A stretch of 36,218 nt of DNA from Ichthyophonus hoferi (Eukaryota; Opisthokonta; Ichthyosporea; Ichthyophonida; Ichthyophonidae), in NCBI GenBank assembly GCA_002751075.1, contig NAOQ01000178.1, positions 81,904-118,121 of the forward strand. The letters run 5' to 3'. The notes under the pieces are model-generated. The model made no database searches and was not told the DNA's origin. It worked only from the letters and a program-made list of their open reading frames with translations. Below, piece after piece: positions 1 through 11,900 of this stretch (within the stretch, counting starts at the first letter, position 1; each line of letters starts with the position of its first letter). The translations under genes were made by a program, and so were the position numbers.

Positions 1-363
1 TACTCGTAGGCATAATGTGGTATGTATAATATAATATAAACAAAGTTACACCACACGGCCATCTGGTTATATATTCTACAGATTTACAATATATAGCAAA
101 CCTACACCACTTGGTGACGTATATATCTCTCCATGTGATACATAATATAATATAATATAATATAATATAATAAAACTTATACTACACGGCCATCTGGTCA
201 TATATTCTATAGATATATAATATATATAGCAAACCTACACCACTCGGTGACGTATATCTCTCTCTATGTATACCTTATGCAGGGTATCCACATACACCCT
301 ACCAAACCCAAACAATCCATGCCAATTTATCATTATATATAGTCTAGACTATAGCATACATAC
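1..363. repeat. Intronic tandem repeat of about 130 bp, two copies
   Basis: Left end of the window, inside the last visible ISN1 intron. Two diverged copies, about 52-140 and 183-270, share the sections ACGGCCATCTGGT, CATATATTCTA and CCTACACCACTYGGTGACGT, and both end in TATCTCTC-type pyrimidine runs. No further ISN1 exon is visible here. Confidence 0.6.
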
Positions 364-1172
364 CTGAACACCAATGAACTTGTTACCCACATCCACCCAG
401 GCTGTTGATAAGGGGATCATAATCAGATTGATTTCATTGAACAATCTTTGCTTTTAGCGCATACAGTGTAAAAATAGAAACAAGTGTATGTACATGTATG
501 AAAAATATTATTGGCTTAGGCTGACAGAAGAAAGAAAATGATATCCAATTAGATACATTATACTATACCATATTATATTATAAATATCCACATAAAAGGC
601 AAAATAGGGGGCCAATGGAAATGACAGAAGAGCAGATGAGGCCAAGCAGGATAGGTTATATATAATCTTAATACTTTGAAACAAATACTAAAATGCAATA
701 TCATATATATATAACGGGAAATTGTGAATGGCTATATTAAGCATAACGACATAGAACCACAAGTATAATATTATTAATGGTGGTAGTATTGTCAAAATAA
801 GCCAATGTACCAATTAAAAGCAATTGTGGGAGTGTTTGTTTTATACCCTACCAAATTAGGAAGGCGCATCACACTACTATCCAATAGGCCTTAACGAATG
901 AAACTACAAAAATGCTTATTGCTATTAAATTAAATATAAATAATATAAAACCAAATAACCAATGGTTACAAGGAAAGAGAGGTATTAAAATTTAAAATAC
1001 ATACCATCAGCTCCACCATTGAAAGAACAGTATGGAATAGACACCTGTAAATTTCATTGGCTGGTTAGTTATTTACGTACAGGGAATGTAGAGTTAAGGA
1101 TTATATACTAACACAATTTAATTTATATTACCCAATAGGAAACAATGGGAGAATTATAGTGAGACAATTATA

Positions 1173-1206
<34 letters not shown>

Positions 1207-4202
1207 CCATACCAATGCCTATTTTAAAAAACAAAAACAAAATAAGAAAATAAACCAATTAGAACAGGTGTGGAACAAGAGAGAAATTTCACAACCAATT
1301 AAGGTCTGCCTATATAAATCTAGTCTATATAGAATACACTCACAACAATGAAAGCTTATATATATAGTATGAACCAAACCCCTACCTTATTCCTATCTAG
1401 GGCATATTTAGCCCTTAGTACAACCTCATCCAAGTTCTCACGTGAGATCCTAGTATCTGGGGAGCGTCTACAAAGACCCACTACCATTGACTCGCGGTCA
1501 GCATATATATATATATATATATATAATACATGTACAATACAATATACACTAGGTGACTCATAAGGACAGACCTATTGCGACTAGTCTAGATATATATGCA
1601 AAACCATCATTTACCGCCTATAAAGGGCCTTGGTGCCTTCCAATCATGTCTTCCTATCTATACTCATCCAACCAGGAGACAAGTCATATTGTTCTTTTCC
1701 TATTGGTAGTATATCATGCTACCATAACTTACCTCCTCTTGCTTTTCTAATAATAGTGGCTGGAAGATCCAATCGCTTGATAGTGTCTTTGAAACTATTG
1801 TAAGACACAGAGGGAGAGACAGAAGGGGAGGAGGAAGAAAGAAAAAGAGAAAGAAAGGGAAAAAAGAGAAATAGAAATAGAAGGCAGGTGAACATAAAGC
1901 CTCTCTTAGACATCTTAGACAAGTAGTAAGGGCAGTAAGTAAAGCATACACACATCTATATACAACTTAATAGGCAAGTACCAGTACAGCCCCTCACTCC
2001 CTATCCCATCCCATCTATATAAGGCTATGCATGATGTCACCTACCTCTGTTCAGCAGTGTCCATCAGGACATCTATCTGCTCTGTGCTCCATAACTGCAT
2101 AGAGGGGGTGCTAAACTTATCCGTACTAACCTCTTGCAGTTTAGCATCTACACACGCATTGGTTAGTACAAAGCCAGTGTTTTCTTGCTCTTATCATTTT
2201 TATCAGGTTAATATGCATATCAATTATCCTTAGGGTATTGAATATATCTCTGGGAGAATAGAGAGAGAGAGAAGGATAGCAATATAGATAATATTAACCC
2301 GTACAAAAGGAATCAAATAAACTAATAACCACACATACCTGCGTCTGTCTCGAAAAGATAGTTGCATTCTCCACCCATCACATGGAACCGAGAAAGTTCA
2401 TCGGCTGTCAGCCCTTGCGATCGGAATTTAGAAAGAAGTCCAGCCAATCTGATAACAGATTGTGAGGAAGGGGTTAGATAGAAGGTATCATATGATTGGT
2501 GGGAAAGGTATTGATACAACCAATAGCTAGTGTGATATCAATAGAACAATATGTGCCAATAGGAAGGAGAGAGAAGTGGTAGATTTGGTAATGTGATACA
2601 AGAAAAAGTAATATTACTAGGAGTGAGGGTAGAGTGGTAAAAGGAAGAGTAGTAGGAATGATGTGTAAGGGTGAGAGTTGATTTTAATTTTAACAACGAC
2701 ATACTATTGAATGACAATCACAGGAAGGTGATACAATAGGCCACTAGGGAAGCATATATACCTTTGCTCATAGCGTTTAGGGTCACTGACATAGCCTGCT
2801 GCTGTAACAACCGCTATATGTATACCTGTGTTTAAATAAATAAGGACATTAAATGGGTGGTTAAGGTTTTTATTGGTAGATATGGGTTAAATACGCAAGT
2901 GAAAAGGTGGAATTAGAGACTAATATTTATACAAATGGGTACTGAAAGTAGTGGAAACCAAAATATTGGTTTGATAAAATAGGGAATGTGTGACTGCTTC
3001 AAATTTTTATTGGTAGATACATTTTAAATACAAGAATGAAAAGGTGAGATCAGAGACTAATATCTATATATAAGTGGATCTTGGAAGTAAAGCAGTAGAA
3101 TATGAACTATTATTGGTTTTTATAAAATAATGAGCATGTGACTATTGAACAATGAAAGTAAAAGCAACAAAGCAACAAGGATAAGGCACAAAACATAATG
3201 TGATATCCTACCAATCAGCACGTACCAGCCTTAAGAAGCTTTAATATTTGATCCCCAATGACATTAGTCTCTAGGAAATCCTCGCCGTCAGCATAGAGGG
3301 TCTGTATATAGGGAGAGGTTAGCAAAATTTATTAGTAGATGGATAGAAACAGAAACTCGTGCTAAAGGGGCATTGGTTTCTCTTGTAATAGATCTATTAT
3401 ATTGGTTAGCCAATCATACTGGTCAATGAGTCGTTAAAAATTGACTATTAAAATCTGTATGATGTTTCATTTTTTAATACCTTGCTAAACCCTTGTTTTA
3501 AGCCGAATATCAATTATAGGGTAGGGACCATTACTATAGATAATATTTATTTGCTATCATACTATCATATATATATCTACATATGTACACTTACATCGTA
3601 CACCCATATATATTTCTACACCTACCTCATCGCCATCAAAGGTGATTAATTTGACCTGTTTGGCCACTGCTTGTACCTGGGCTATATTAAGGATCTTGCG
3701 TATATCTGAGATAGATGATCAGAACTGATCAGAACTAATAAGAACATATCTAGCCAGTCATAAGTGCTTTTATTTCTCTCATTTTCAATATATAGGTATG
3801 TATCTATCTAGATTATTGACTCCTTGTGTTTTGTTTGTTCTATTTCTCTATATTCATACAGCTATACAGCTATACACACACTATATATATACAGCAAACC
3901 CACTGTCTCAGAAAAAAGCAATAACCACACACAGTCAAATGTATACGTATTTAATGACATTCAAACAATACCATTAAACGAGGGAGGCACATGCTGTCTG
4001 GATGACACGTGGTAGATACTATCATAAGTTAAAAATGCCTGCATTAAGGGTAGGCTGGTAAAGAATGTACCCACAGAAGGTACTAGTTCGTAGAGTCGAC
4101 CTATACCAGGAAGTGGGGGGCAGAGATGTGAGTATATAGTAGTATGCATATAACGTACAATATACTAGCTACATACATACAATAATATACAATACCATAT
4201 AG

Positions 4203-4233
<31 letters not shown>

Positions 4234-5256
4234 CTATATACTATTTATCATTTACACTAGCATATTTATAGATAGGCAACAACTATCTTTATATTCACAT
4301 ATAACTACACATACCAACACTAACCCAAACACAATCATAACTATCCTCTCCCCACACTTCTCTTTATAAACGTATACGCCACCATCATACTTTGATCAGG
4401 GCTGCCAGCATCCTGCCATTCCCTATGGTCTTCAACTAACTGGGCAACTCTGCAAGAAAAAATATAATAAATATAGATGAATAGAAGCGACAGAATTTTT
4501 TTATTTTTTAAAAAACCAAACCACTAAGATACTACACATACTAAACTTCTTTGTTGATTATTCATTCTATCGCCTCCCCTTTTTTCCCCCTTTGTTCTAT
4601 CAGAACAGACCCATTTTATTCCTCCATACTACTTTCAGATAAAGCATAAAACAACAATCTCCCTTTCTGTCTGTCTCATTATATTGCTTTTAGAGAGTAT
4701 CAGGTATATCCCCCAGTATAGAACGTGCCACATATTGTATCCTGGTTATACTTACGTGTTAAAGATAGAGGCATAGAGAGCATTATCCTGTCTGAGCACA
4801 AAGGCTGGCATCAGAAGTGATTTGATGAACTCAATAAAATTATCACGCTTATGCGTGGTCAACTGCAATAAAAAAAACAACTGTATTAGAAATATGGGTT
4901 GGATAGACTATATGGCAAACTATAGTATACAATATACAACTACAACATTAATTAATTGCTATTGTCACCTTGAGTATATACCAAATAAAACATGGACAGT
5001 TCTGGGAAAAAACGGTATCTATCGGTACTGTGTTATTTCTTCTTTTCTTTTTGTAGTTTATTCAAACTAATAGCAAATATATTTTAGGAATTAGAAAAGT
5101 TATTAAAAATGGTATTATAAAATGTTATGATGTAACAATAAATGAATGAAAGGAATAGAAAAATACACTTCTCCCAACAGGCTCACAAACACATGAGTAT
5201 GAGTCAAGGTATAATATAATACATACATGGTAGTTAACGTTATATCTACTAGTCAT
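364..5256 (-). CDS. ISN1: IMP-specific 5'-nucleotidase (ISN1 family), 13 exons, C-terminus off the window
   Basis: ISN1 dephosphorylates IMP to inosine in the cytosol (purine salvage); family role from known fungal and Plasmodium members. Exons (minus strand, 5' to 3'): 5256-5227, 4862-4756, 4449-4391, 4100-3972, 3705-3626, 3301-3226, 2825-2762, 2448-2339, 2147-2045, 1794-1733, 1480-1386, 1044-1005, 401-364. All introns are GT-AG and every phase closes, giving 331 residues. Recognition rests on several family blocks: start MTSRYNVNYH; LVPSVGTFFTSLPL; HVPPSFNDIRKIL; the HAD-type catalytic stretch TFDGDETLYADG (D132 probable nucleophile, D134); VVTAAGY; FHVMGGECNYLF; PYCSFNGGADAWVDVGNK. Family members are about 450 residues, so roughly 100 C-terminal residues should lie left of position 1; the last visible exon ends in phase 0 at a good donor (CAG/GTATG). 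The reading frame is intact. Identification is by remembered family sequence, not a search. Confidence 0.92.
1171..1204. repeat. (AT)n microsatellite
   Basis: A pure AT dinucleotide run in an ISN1 intron. Similar runs occur at about 1503-1525, 4205-4232 (both ISN1 introns), 7859-7886 (intergenic) and 36180-36218 (window end). Confidence 0.9.
2866..3150. repeat. Tandem duplication of about 140 bp in an ISN1 intron
   Basis: Two adjacent imperfect copies, about 2866-3003 and 3004-3150. Both begin TTTTTATTGGTAGATA, share GAAAAGGTG and AGAGACTAATAT in the middle, and end with ATGTGACT or GTGTGACT. The start offset is 137 bp and the end offset is slightly longer, so small insertions have accumulated. 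It lies entirely between exons 3301-3226 and 2825-2762 and does not touch coding sequence. Confidence 0.75.
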
Positions 5257-5424
5257 GTTGAACTTATATTCAAGGTTGTATTATGAGAAGTAGTTAGAAA
5301 ATGAAATCTAAAATAGAAATATTATTTATTATGCCCTATATAGGTGTAAACAAAAAACAAATTGTTAAAAAATTGTGCAATTAGCGACAGTGGCTCTTCC
5401 TATATAAAGAAATATAAAACATAA

Positions 5425-5565
5425 ATAGCCAATAGAATGGCTAATGGTTGTTCTCATGATTTAAAATGGCCAATTAATAATAGTTTTATACGTAACTATT
5501 GTTGACGCCAATCATATTACGCAATATATCCAATAGTATCCCAATGATATTAGATTATGACGTCA
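5425..5565. promoter_or_regulatory. CCAAT cluster and CRE palindrome upstream of ISN1
   Basis: Five CCAAT pentamers lie at 5429, 5470, 5508, 5530 and 5541, followed by a perfect TGACGTCA (CRE/ATF site) at 5558-5565. This is 170-310 bp upstream of the ISN1 start at 5256. CCAAT is the NF-Y core and TGACGTCA the classic bZIP dimer site; a promoter role here is inferred from position. Because CCAAT is abundant throughout the window, the CRE is the more specific signal. Confidence 0.4.
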
Positions 5566-6107
5566 GGGCCAGCATCTACTTATCAATGCAATAACAATAA
5601 CAAGTAGCGCGATGTTTTGCTAAAATCAATCCTCTTATATATATATATATGTTAATAGCTTTAGTGTGTTACGTTAATGCTTTGTTGGATGTATTTGACT
5701 GTGTGGCTATACTACACACTCTCTAGTGCAGGGCTTTAATTTAAAACATAAGTTTATAATTATTCTAGTCTGTCGTTCAGTTACTGTAACCAAATCTACA
5801 AGTTCATACCTTACCAATTACAGGCAATATATTATCAATTGTTATTGTAGCTTATTTTCCCAATATGCATCCTCATTTTGAGCCCTCTGAATATTATCTA
5901 CCTGATCAATACTATTCTTATCTAGCTTGATATTACATTACTACCCAGTACATAATTATTACTGACTTTTTAACCAATGCAACCTATAGAAAGAACCTTT
6001 TCAATTATTATTAGAAGAATTCACCGTTAAAACTATAATATCCAGTGTCATATATATGGGCGTCAAAAATTTTTGTAACGAGACATTCTTTTTTTCTTTT
6101 TTTCTTT

Positions 6108-6238
6108 TCATTTAGCTCTTTTCAAGGGTTGTAGGACAAGCATTGCAATGAGATGAAGAGTGATAATCAAGCCGTTCAGAAACAACCCAATCCTGATATA
6201 AGCGATAGCATAGTAGGCATTTTGATGTAGTATATAGA
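6108..6238 (-). CDS. Possible terminal exon of an unidentified membrane protein
   Basis: A minus-strand stretch following an AAAG acceptor-like site and ending in TGA at 6108-6110. It encodes about 43 residues dominated by a hydrophobic span (GLFLNGLIITLHLIAMLVL) with a short basic tail, as in a final transmembrane helix. An upstream piece ending at a GTAAGT donor near 6342 joins in compatible phase (giving GSLVYILHQ), but that piece has no convincing acceptor. The family is unrecognised; chance in AT-rich DNA is a real alternative. Confidence 0.2.
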
Positions 6239-7858
6239 CTTTATAATTGACGGTTATATTCAATTTTTTACAAATGCACACATGTTTGTATATATTTCTA
6301 TACTCACTCATACATATATATATACATTTGCTTGCACTTACCCAAACTTCCTGGGTCAATTTGTTTCTTGAAATTTAATTTCGGTTATTGCATGATTGGT
6401 AGCAAAACTCTAATCACAATATTATATGATATAGCACGAGAACATGCTTATGTTGCAATGAGGATAATCAATACAATTATTCTATTATACCGTATAAACC
6501 ATGCTTATTAGTTTTTTTTGGATGCAATAATTTTTTTGATTTTATTTTGCTTGCTTTGTTGTGTTTTGATTTATTTTTTCCATTCCCATTCATTGGGTTG
6601 TATGCTAAAGTAAATGTAAATACTAAAATGATAATGTGAATGTGCGGTAAGAATAATGTGATGGTTCACAAAAAAAATGATAAGAATCATACCAGTTAAA
6701 TGATATGTAAAGTTAGTGTTGGGTAGACTTAGGATTGTAGTAATACTGTTAATTGATTTTATGAAGGCATTCTCACTAGCTGATTTCAAGAGAGTGATAT
6801 AATCACCATCTCTACATGCCATTAAACTAGCATGAGTCTTATTATTTTTGTTTGCTTAGCATCACATTCACCCTACATTACATTCGCCCTACATGCACAC
6901 ACATTATCATTTTATTGTTTACACCTATCAATTTAGGGGGATATATGTGTCAATCATCTATCAAGTATGCATTTGATTATGCATATACAGAATTTAAATT
7001 AATAAATAGTTCAAGCACATTTTATAAGCATAATTGCATAGCACTTTGTTATTAAAATTATCTTAATAAATGAAAACATATAAATTGGTTTATCGCAGTA
7101 TTTTAGTGCTAGATTACCAGATGCAATCCTGTAAATCGGAATTGTGATTGTTCTGGAATACTTATTTGGTTTGTACAGCAATTGTTACTCTTTTTAGGCA
7201 AATACATAAAACTAGACTGCAAATCAAAACGTTCTGGCAAGCAACTTTACCACACGAGAAATTGTTTTTTGATAGTTCAAGGCTGTGCCTTAAGGAAAAC
7301 TAATTCAGTAGGATTTTATTTTTATCATGCACTTTTTATTCTGCAAAACATTTATACAACAAAAACTGCAAGTTAGCCCGTAATTGTAAACAGAGAATTA
7401 AATAAAGGAAAAATAATTTAATTCAGTATAACTACAAAAAAAACAAGAGGTGTGTTCTGTTACAGACTTAAAACTACATCCCCAGTCACTCTAGTCCCTT
7501 AGCACTATTACCTTTATCCCCACTTCCTTAAACCTCCACAGCACACTATGATCTCTAGCAAGCTAGATTGCATTTATTTTTTTAAGTTAATACTTCAATT
7601 GATTACAATGTGCCACCACATCAATCCAATATCTCAATCAGGTCATAATCTTTATTAAATCCTAGATTAAGTGAGCCAATTACCCTGATCTAGACCTATC
7701 TATGTTTAACAGCTATGTATATTATTAAGTATCAATTTCAATCTATATGACTGTCAACACTGCTGATACATTGCTTTAAACATTTGCTTGAGGTAGTATA
7801 TTTTGTATGCACATCATAACATCAATCAAGGCTACTAAATAGATATACACAGTAAACC

Positions 7859-7889
<31 letters not shown>

Positions 7890-8069
7890 TAGTATAGAGA
7901 GGACAGGATGGATAGCCACAAGAAAGAAAGAGTGGAGATTTATTGTCAACATTGTGTTGGAGCATGTATAATAGGTTACAACAATGCCTTATTTATATTA
8001 AAATATAAAAGTTACGCTATTTATTTACTATATGCTATTAAAATATTTAGTATTATTTAGCTAACATGT

Positions 8070-8385
8070 ATGATGCTAGTGGACCATAATATACTCCTCA
8101 AATACACTATGCAGAACACTGTGAATGATTTCATAGTTGTCGTAACCAAAGCTTGGTTAGGTCTGTGTACGTGCAATTCCATGAAAGTTTTTGATAAGTA
8201 TTATCCTTCTAGCCAAGTTTCGTGCCGGGATTGTTCTTGGCGTGAACGAAGTGGGAGAATCTGCTTTTGAGCGTGGTTTCAACCCCTTTCCATTGGTTAC
8301 CTTGGGTGCACATTCGGATACCTCTCCCTACGTCATTTGGAAAATGCTCCACCGTTATTTCGGTGAGAAGACTCAAATTAACTAA
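8070..8385 (+). CDS. Possible small L7Ae/Rpp38-like gene or gene fragment
   Basis: Candidate exons are 8070-8166 and 8213-8385 (ends TAA). The second exon follows a clean acceptor (TTATCCTTCTAG) and is markedly richer in G+C than its surroundings. It encodes 56 residues including FRAGIVLGVNEVGESAFERG, which resembles the GVNEVTRALERG core of L7Ae/L30e/Rpp38-Pop3 RNA-binding proteins, then LVTLGAHSD in the position of the family's LVLVA-D strand. The first exon would start at ATG 8070 and use the donor GTACGT at 8167; the phases agree (1 and 1), but the intron would be only 46 nt. It lies about 90 bp upstream of an LTR, so a captured or truncated fragment is as likely as a working gene. Confidence 0.3.
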
Positions 8386-8473
8386 CAGTCAACCAAGGGA
8401 AAATTTGATACTTGTACCCCTATTCACAATGGGTCGGATCTGGATTTTTATTCAGGCTTAAGATATCTCAGAA

Positions 8474-10430
8474 TGAATACGTAGGTCGGCCAAAGTTCTG
8501 GTAAAAAGCGGATCATAAAATGATTGATCCATTATTAGTGGATAACACAACACGTTCTTCAATAGCTATATTTATTGGCCAATACATGAACTTTGAGAAA
8601 TTAGTTATAGAGCCAATCAGATTAGGTCACAATGGCAGCATTAGATCATTTAGATACCGTTCACAGAAGGCCACTAGAGTTATCTGATCTTATTTTTACG
8701 ATCGGTCCCTTTGACGTTGATGAACCAAACTATGATTGCCACTCGCGAAAGCCCATGTTGCGGAAAGAATAAAAAGAACAAAAACAACTAATAGTAGACA
8801 CACGTAAGGACATTTTAGCCATTATAAAATAAGAGCTTATATATATATGCATATACTTCCTATTAATGCTTAACAGCATTCAAATAGCACGCTTTCGAAC
8901 TGAGATACAGGATACTAATCAGCGGACAACAGATCTCCTTTTTAATGAAGTTCACCAGATGTTTGTGCAATACATTGCACCACTACCCGCGCAACACGTT
9001 GCATCACCACTCATTTAATACGTTCCATCATATCCCATATGGACACACACTTCATATTCTTTGATGGGTACTCATACAGGGGTTTTTTTTGGCACCACCA
9101 GGTCTCACCCTCTGTTCTTGCCTCATCAGGTTAACCCCACGGGTAACAAAATGCCACTCGGACCTTCAACTGTACCGCCACCTGTATCATCACCTCTAGA
9201 CTATGGAAGAGGTGAATTCCACACCAAATTATTACCCTCGTCATCTCCTTCTGCTACTAATTTACAGCCTCAAGCGGCCCCAATGACCTCCCTGAGCCAG
9301 TGGGAGAGAATGCGGCAGATTCGTCAGATAACAACAACGGATGATAAACACACCTATCCTTTGCAGAGCATATACAATCTAGAAATGACGAAAACACATC
9401 GCACCAGCCATGCGATCCAACTGCATATGCCTCCCTGACTGGGGGCCGGATTGGACCAACAAATCAAATAGAGCCGACACCAGCTTCAGCATTTCTTGCA
9501 AGATATTCTACCTAGTCGAACCTGGAGCATTATGATATATTATGGTATGCTTCTTCACCTCCAAAGGTACCTAAGCACACACCCGGCAGAAATCACAGTG
9601 GACAAACAAGGACACGTTTGCAACCTGGACTCATCCACTTCATGAGATACTTGAATACATATTTTTTAACAAAAGAGCACAAGGATACAAAGAGTACCCG
9701 CGGCTACTGCATGTTTCTGGCCGGAGGATTGCTGAATTGAAACAGCAAGAAACAGACCATTTGTGCCCTGTCATCAACGGAGAGTAAATTCGTTAACATG
9801 ACACCTACCATGCAACATATCGCATATATTTCAGCCTCAATTAATGAACTAGGCTTCGACACTGGGGAAGTACTATTATAAGGCGACAACACGAGGGCCG
9901 TACAATTTTGCAGCAAAATCTGTATTATGAAAAAACACCATAGTGCTATTAGTTTCCACTACATTAGGAAAGAGGTAAGCAATAATGTGATTGAAGTCAT
10001 AGGCGTCTTATCCAAGGATCAAGCTGCTTACTGTTTGACCAAGATTTTCGAACCAGAACCATATTTCAAATGGCCAAGAAACTCCTATGCTTGCAAATAC
10101 AAACGTAGGAGAAAATACTCTGGATCGCATCCAGGAAAAGCCAGTGTGGCTGCATCGTTGAGTTACGGTCTTTCTTTTCCTTTTGGCTTCTCTAACGTCT
10201 TAGCCAATGGGAGAGTGTACAAGATCGTTCAACTCTGGATGAACATGTAGATCGGCCAAAGTTCTGATAAAACTGGATCATAAAATGATTGGTTCATTAT
10301 TGTGTAGTGAACAGCACAATGTTCTTAAATAGGTAAACTTATTGGTCAATACTTAGAATGTGAATAAGTAGCCATAGAGCGAATCAGATTAGGTCATAAT
10401 AGCATTAGATCATTTAGATAAGATCAGTTA
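8474..10430 (+). mobile_element. Ty1/copia LTR retrotransposon fossil A
   Basis: Two direct repeats that begin alike (TGAAYAYGTAGRTCGGCCAAAG) start at 8474 and 10240 and flank a remnant interior; they are taken as 5' and 3' LTRs, the latter cut short near 10430. Between them are a proline/serine-rich stretch at 9061-9438 and, just before the 3' LTR (about 9780-10100), a Ty1/copia-type RNase H tail with the DN, H-SAISFHYIRKE and DQAAYCLTKIF features. Most of gag-pol is missing. The element is broken, with multiple breaks. By eye the LTR copies differ at roughly a quarter of positions, so it is old. Confidence 0.7.
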
Positions 10431-10579
10431 ATTCTAGTGGCCCTGAGTGGACCAAATGATGAACAGTATTTACTTTAACCACGGTCGTTCACTTGATATT
10501 TTGTACTTAAATATATTTGTCTTAATGAAATATAATTAGTGACATCGTGTAATTAATTATTTGTCTAATTATTCTCTAA

Positions 10580-11900
10580 CACTTACAATTCGGTTGTAAC
10601 CACCACAAGTATTTCCAACTTGTCAAGCCAAAAGATACCAAAATCCTCAATGTACATTGGGCATTTAAAATCAAATATGAAGAAAATGCCAAAACTACAG
10701 AATAGCAAAGTTGAATGGTTGTTGATGGATCTAGACAAAGTCCAGACACATTTAACTTAACCAAGGCTGCTGTGTCAACACTCACCAGCTTACGATAATA
10801 TTGGTATACTCGGCTAGTAAAGATTTGATCATTAGACAAGTTGACTTTTCTTCAGCGTGCTTAAACGCAGAAATGGAAGAAACCCTATACTATTTAAGAC
10901 AAGTAGAGCAATTTGAGGAGGATTCCACACCTTCCTACGTCCTCAAACTACCAAAGTCAGTTTACGGCGCCAAACGGTGTGGTCATAACTGGTGGAGGAA
11001 ACTTGAAGGTAATCATAAAAAGTTAGGTTTATCATCTTATGAATCATGTTTATAAATAAGGTACATCAAAGAGATCACTCTCATATGTCTGGTTTATGCG
11101 GACGATTTGATCATCTGCACAAACAATAAAAAAGTTGCCAAGGATTTCTTCGAAGTGTTAGATAAGGAATACAAAATTAAGGACTTGGCTCTCCAAAGTC
11201 TTCCTTTTATTTGGACATAGCCCAATCTATAGATGGCTCTATAACAATGTTTCAAAAGATATACAACAAGATGATGAGTATGTTTCCTGACTACCCAAAA
11301 TCTTAAATATATTCCTCCATCATACCTGATTACACCAAATTAGAGGATGAGTTACCCTCATGCGACGGTTCCTTATAGAAGCTTAATAAGTGCACCCTTA
11401 TGGACAGCCGGAGGTTGCCGAGGTGATGCATCGTATGCAGTAGGTTGTTTAAGCAGACAAGCTGTAAAGCCCTCAATACACCACTTAAAAATGTTAAAAA
11501 TGGTCTTGGGATATTTTGTCTTCCCACAAGACCGTATAACCTTCCCTGTTAACGTACCCATAAAAATCAAAGCCTTTACGGATTATGATTGGTCAAGTGG
11601 CATCATATTAACCTCCGGGGTTGTCTTCCTCATGAATGATGTACCAGTAGACGATAGATTGGCGTAGTGGAAGACGATCCACCGTTTCAATTTCCAGTAC
11701 CCAGGCAGAAATATCTGCTATGAGCACATGTTCAATGAACAGCGGCTATATTGTTGGATTGTTAAACTCCCTGGGCGTTGATGTAATGCCTTTATCAATT
11801 TATGAAAGGGTATATGTATATAGCGAAGTTAAACAATTGAATAGCTATGTTAAGAGCAAACTCTAGGCATACTAGTTTTTAACTTATGAAAGGGTGTTGA
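10580..11900 (+). mobile_element. Ty1/copia pol fossil B
   Basis: A second copia-type remnant on the same strand, directly after fossil A. It holds, in family order, a reverse transcriptase part at about 10800-11060 (QVDFSSACLNAEMEETLYYL matching the copia DV-TAFLNG-L-E-IY block, then YGAKRCGHNWW), the catalytic YADD block near 11095, a downstream part near 11347-11530 (PYRSLIS, YAVGCLSRQ, P-IHHLKMLK), and RNase H beginnings near 11560-11720. LTRs were not clearly paired; a purine run followed by TGTTGAAGGG near 11892 could be the start of a 3' LTR. It is broken in several places and clearly ancient. Confidence 0.75.

Larger units (their letters stand above)
5257..8069. other. AT-rich intergenic region, no confident gene
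   Basis: Very AT-rich, with poly-T/poly-A tracts and an (AT)n run at 7859-7886. Two weak coding-like stretches lie on the minus strand. One, 6238-6108, ends in TGA and would encode a hydrophobic tail around AYIRIGLFLNGLIITLHLIA. The other, near 6822-6776, starts MACRDGDYITLLKSA before a GTGAGA donor-like site. I could not join them with consistent phases or assign a family, so neither is called as a gene. Confidence 0.5.

Noticed and set aside
1606-1660. A minus-strand stretch reading GRHDWKAPRPFIG between ISN1 exons 10 and 11, with splice-like borders
   Set aside because: Exons 1794-1733 and 1480-1386 join directly in phase and match the family (IIRKARGVGLC), so an extra exon is not needed and would break the next phase.
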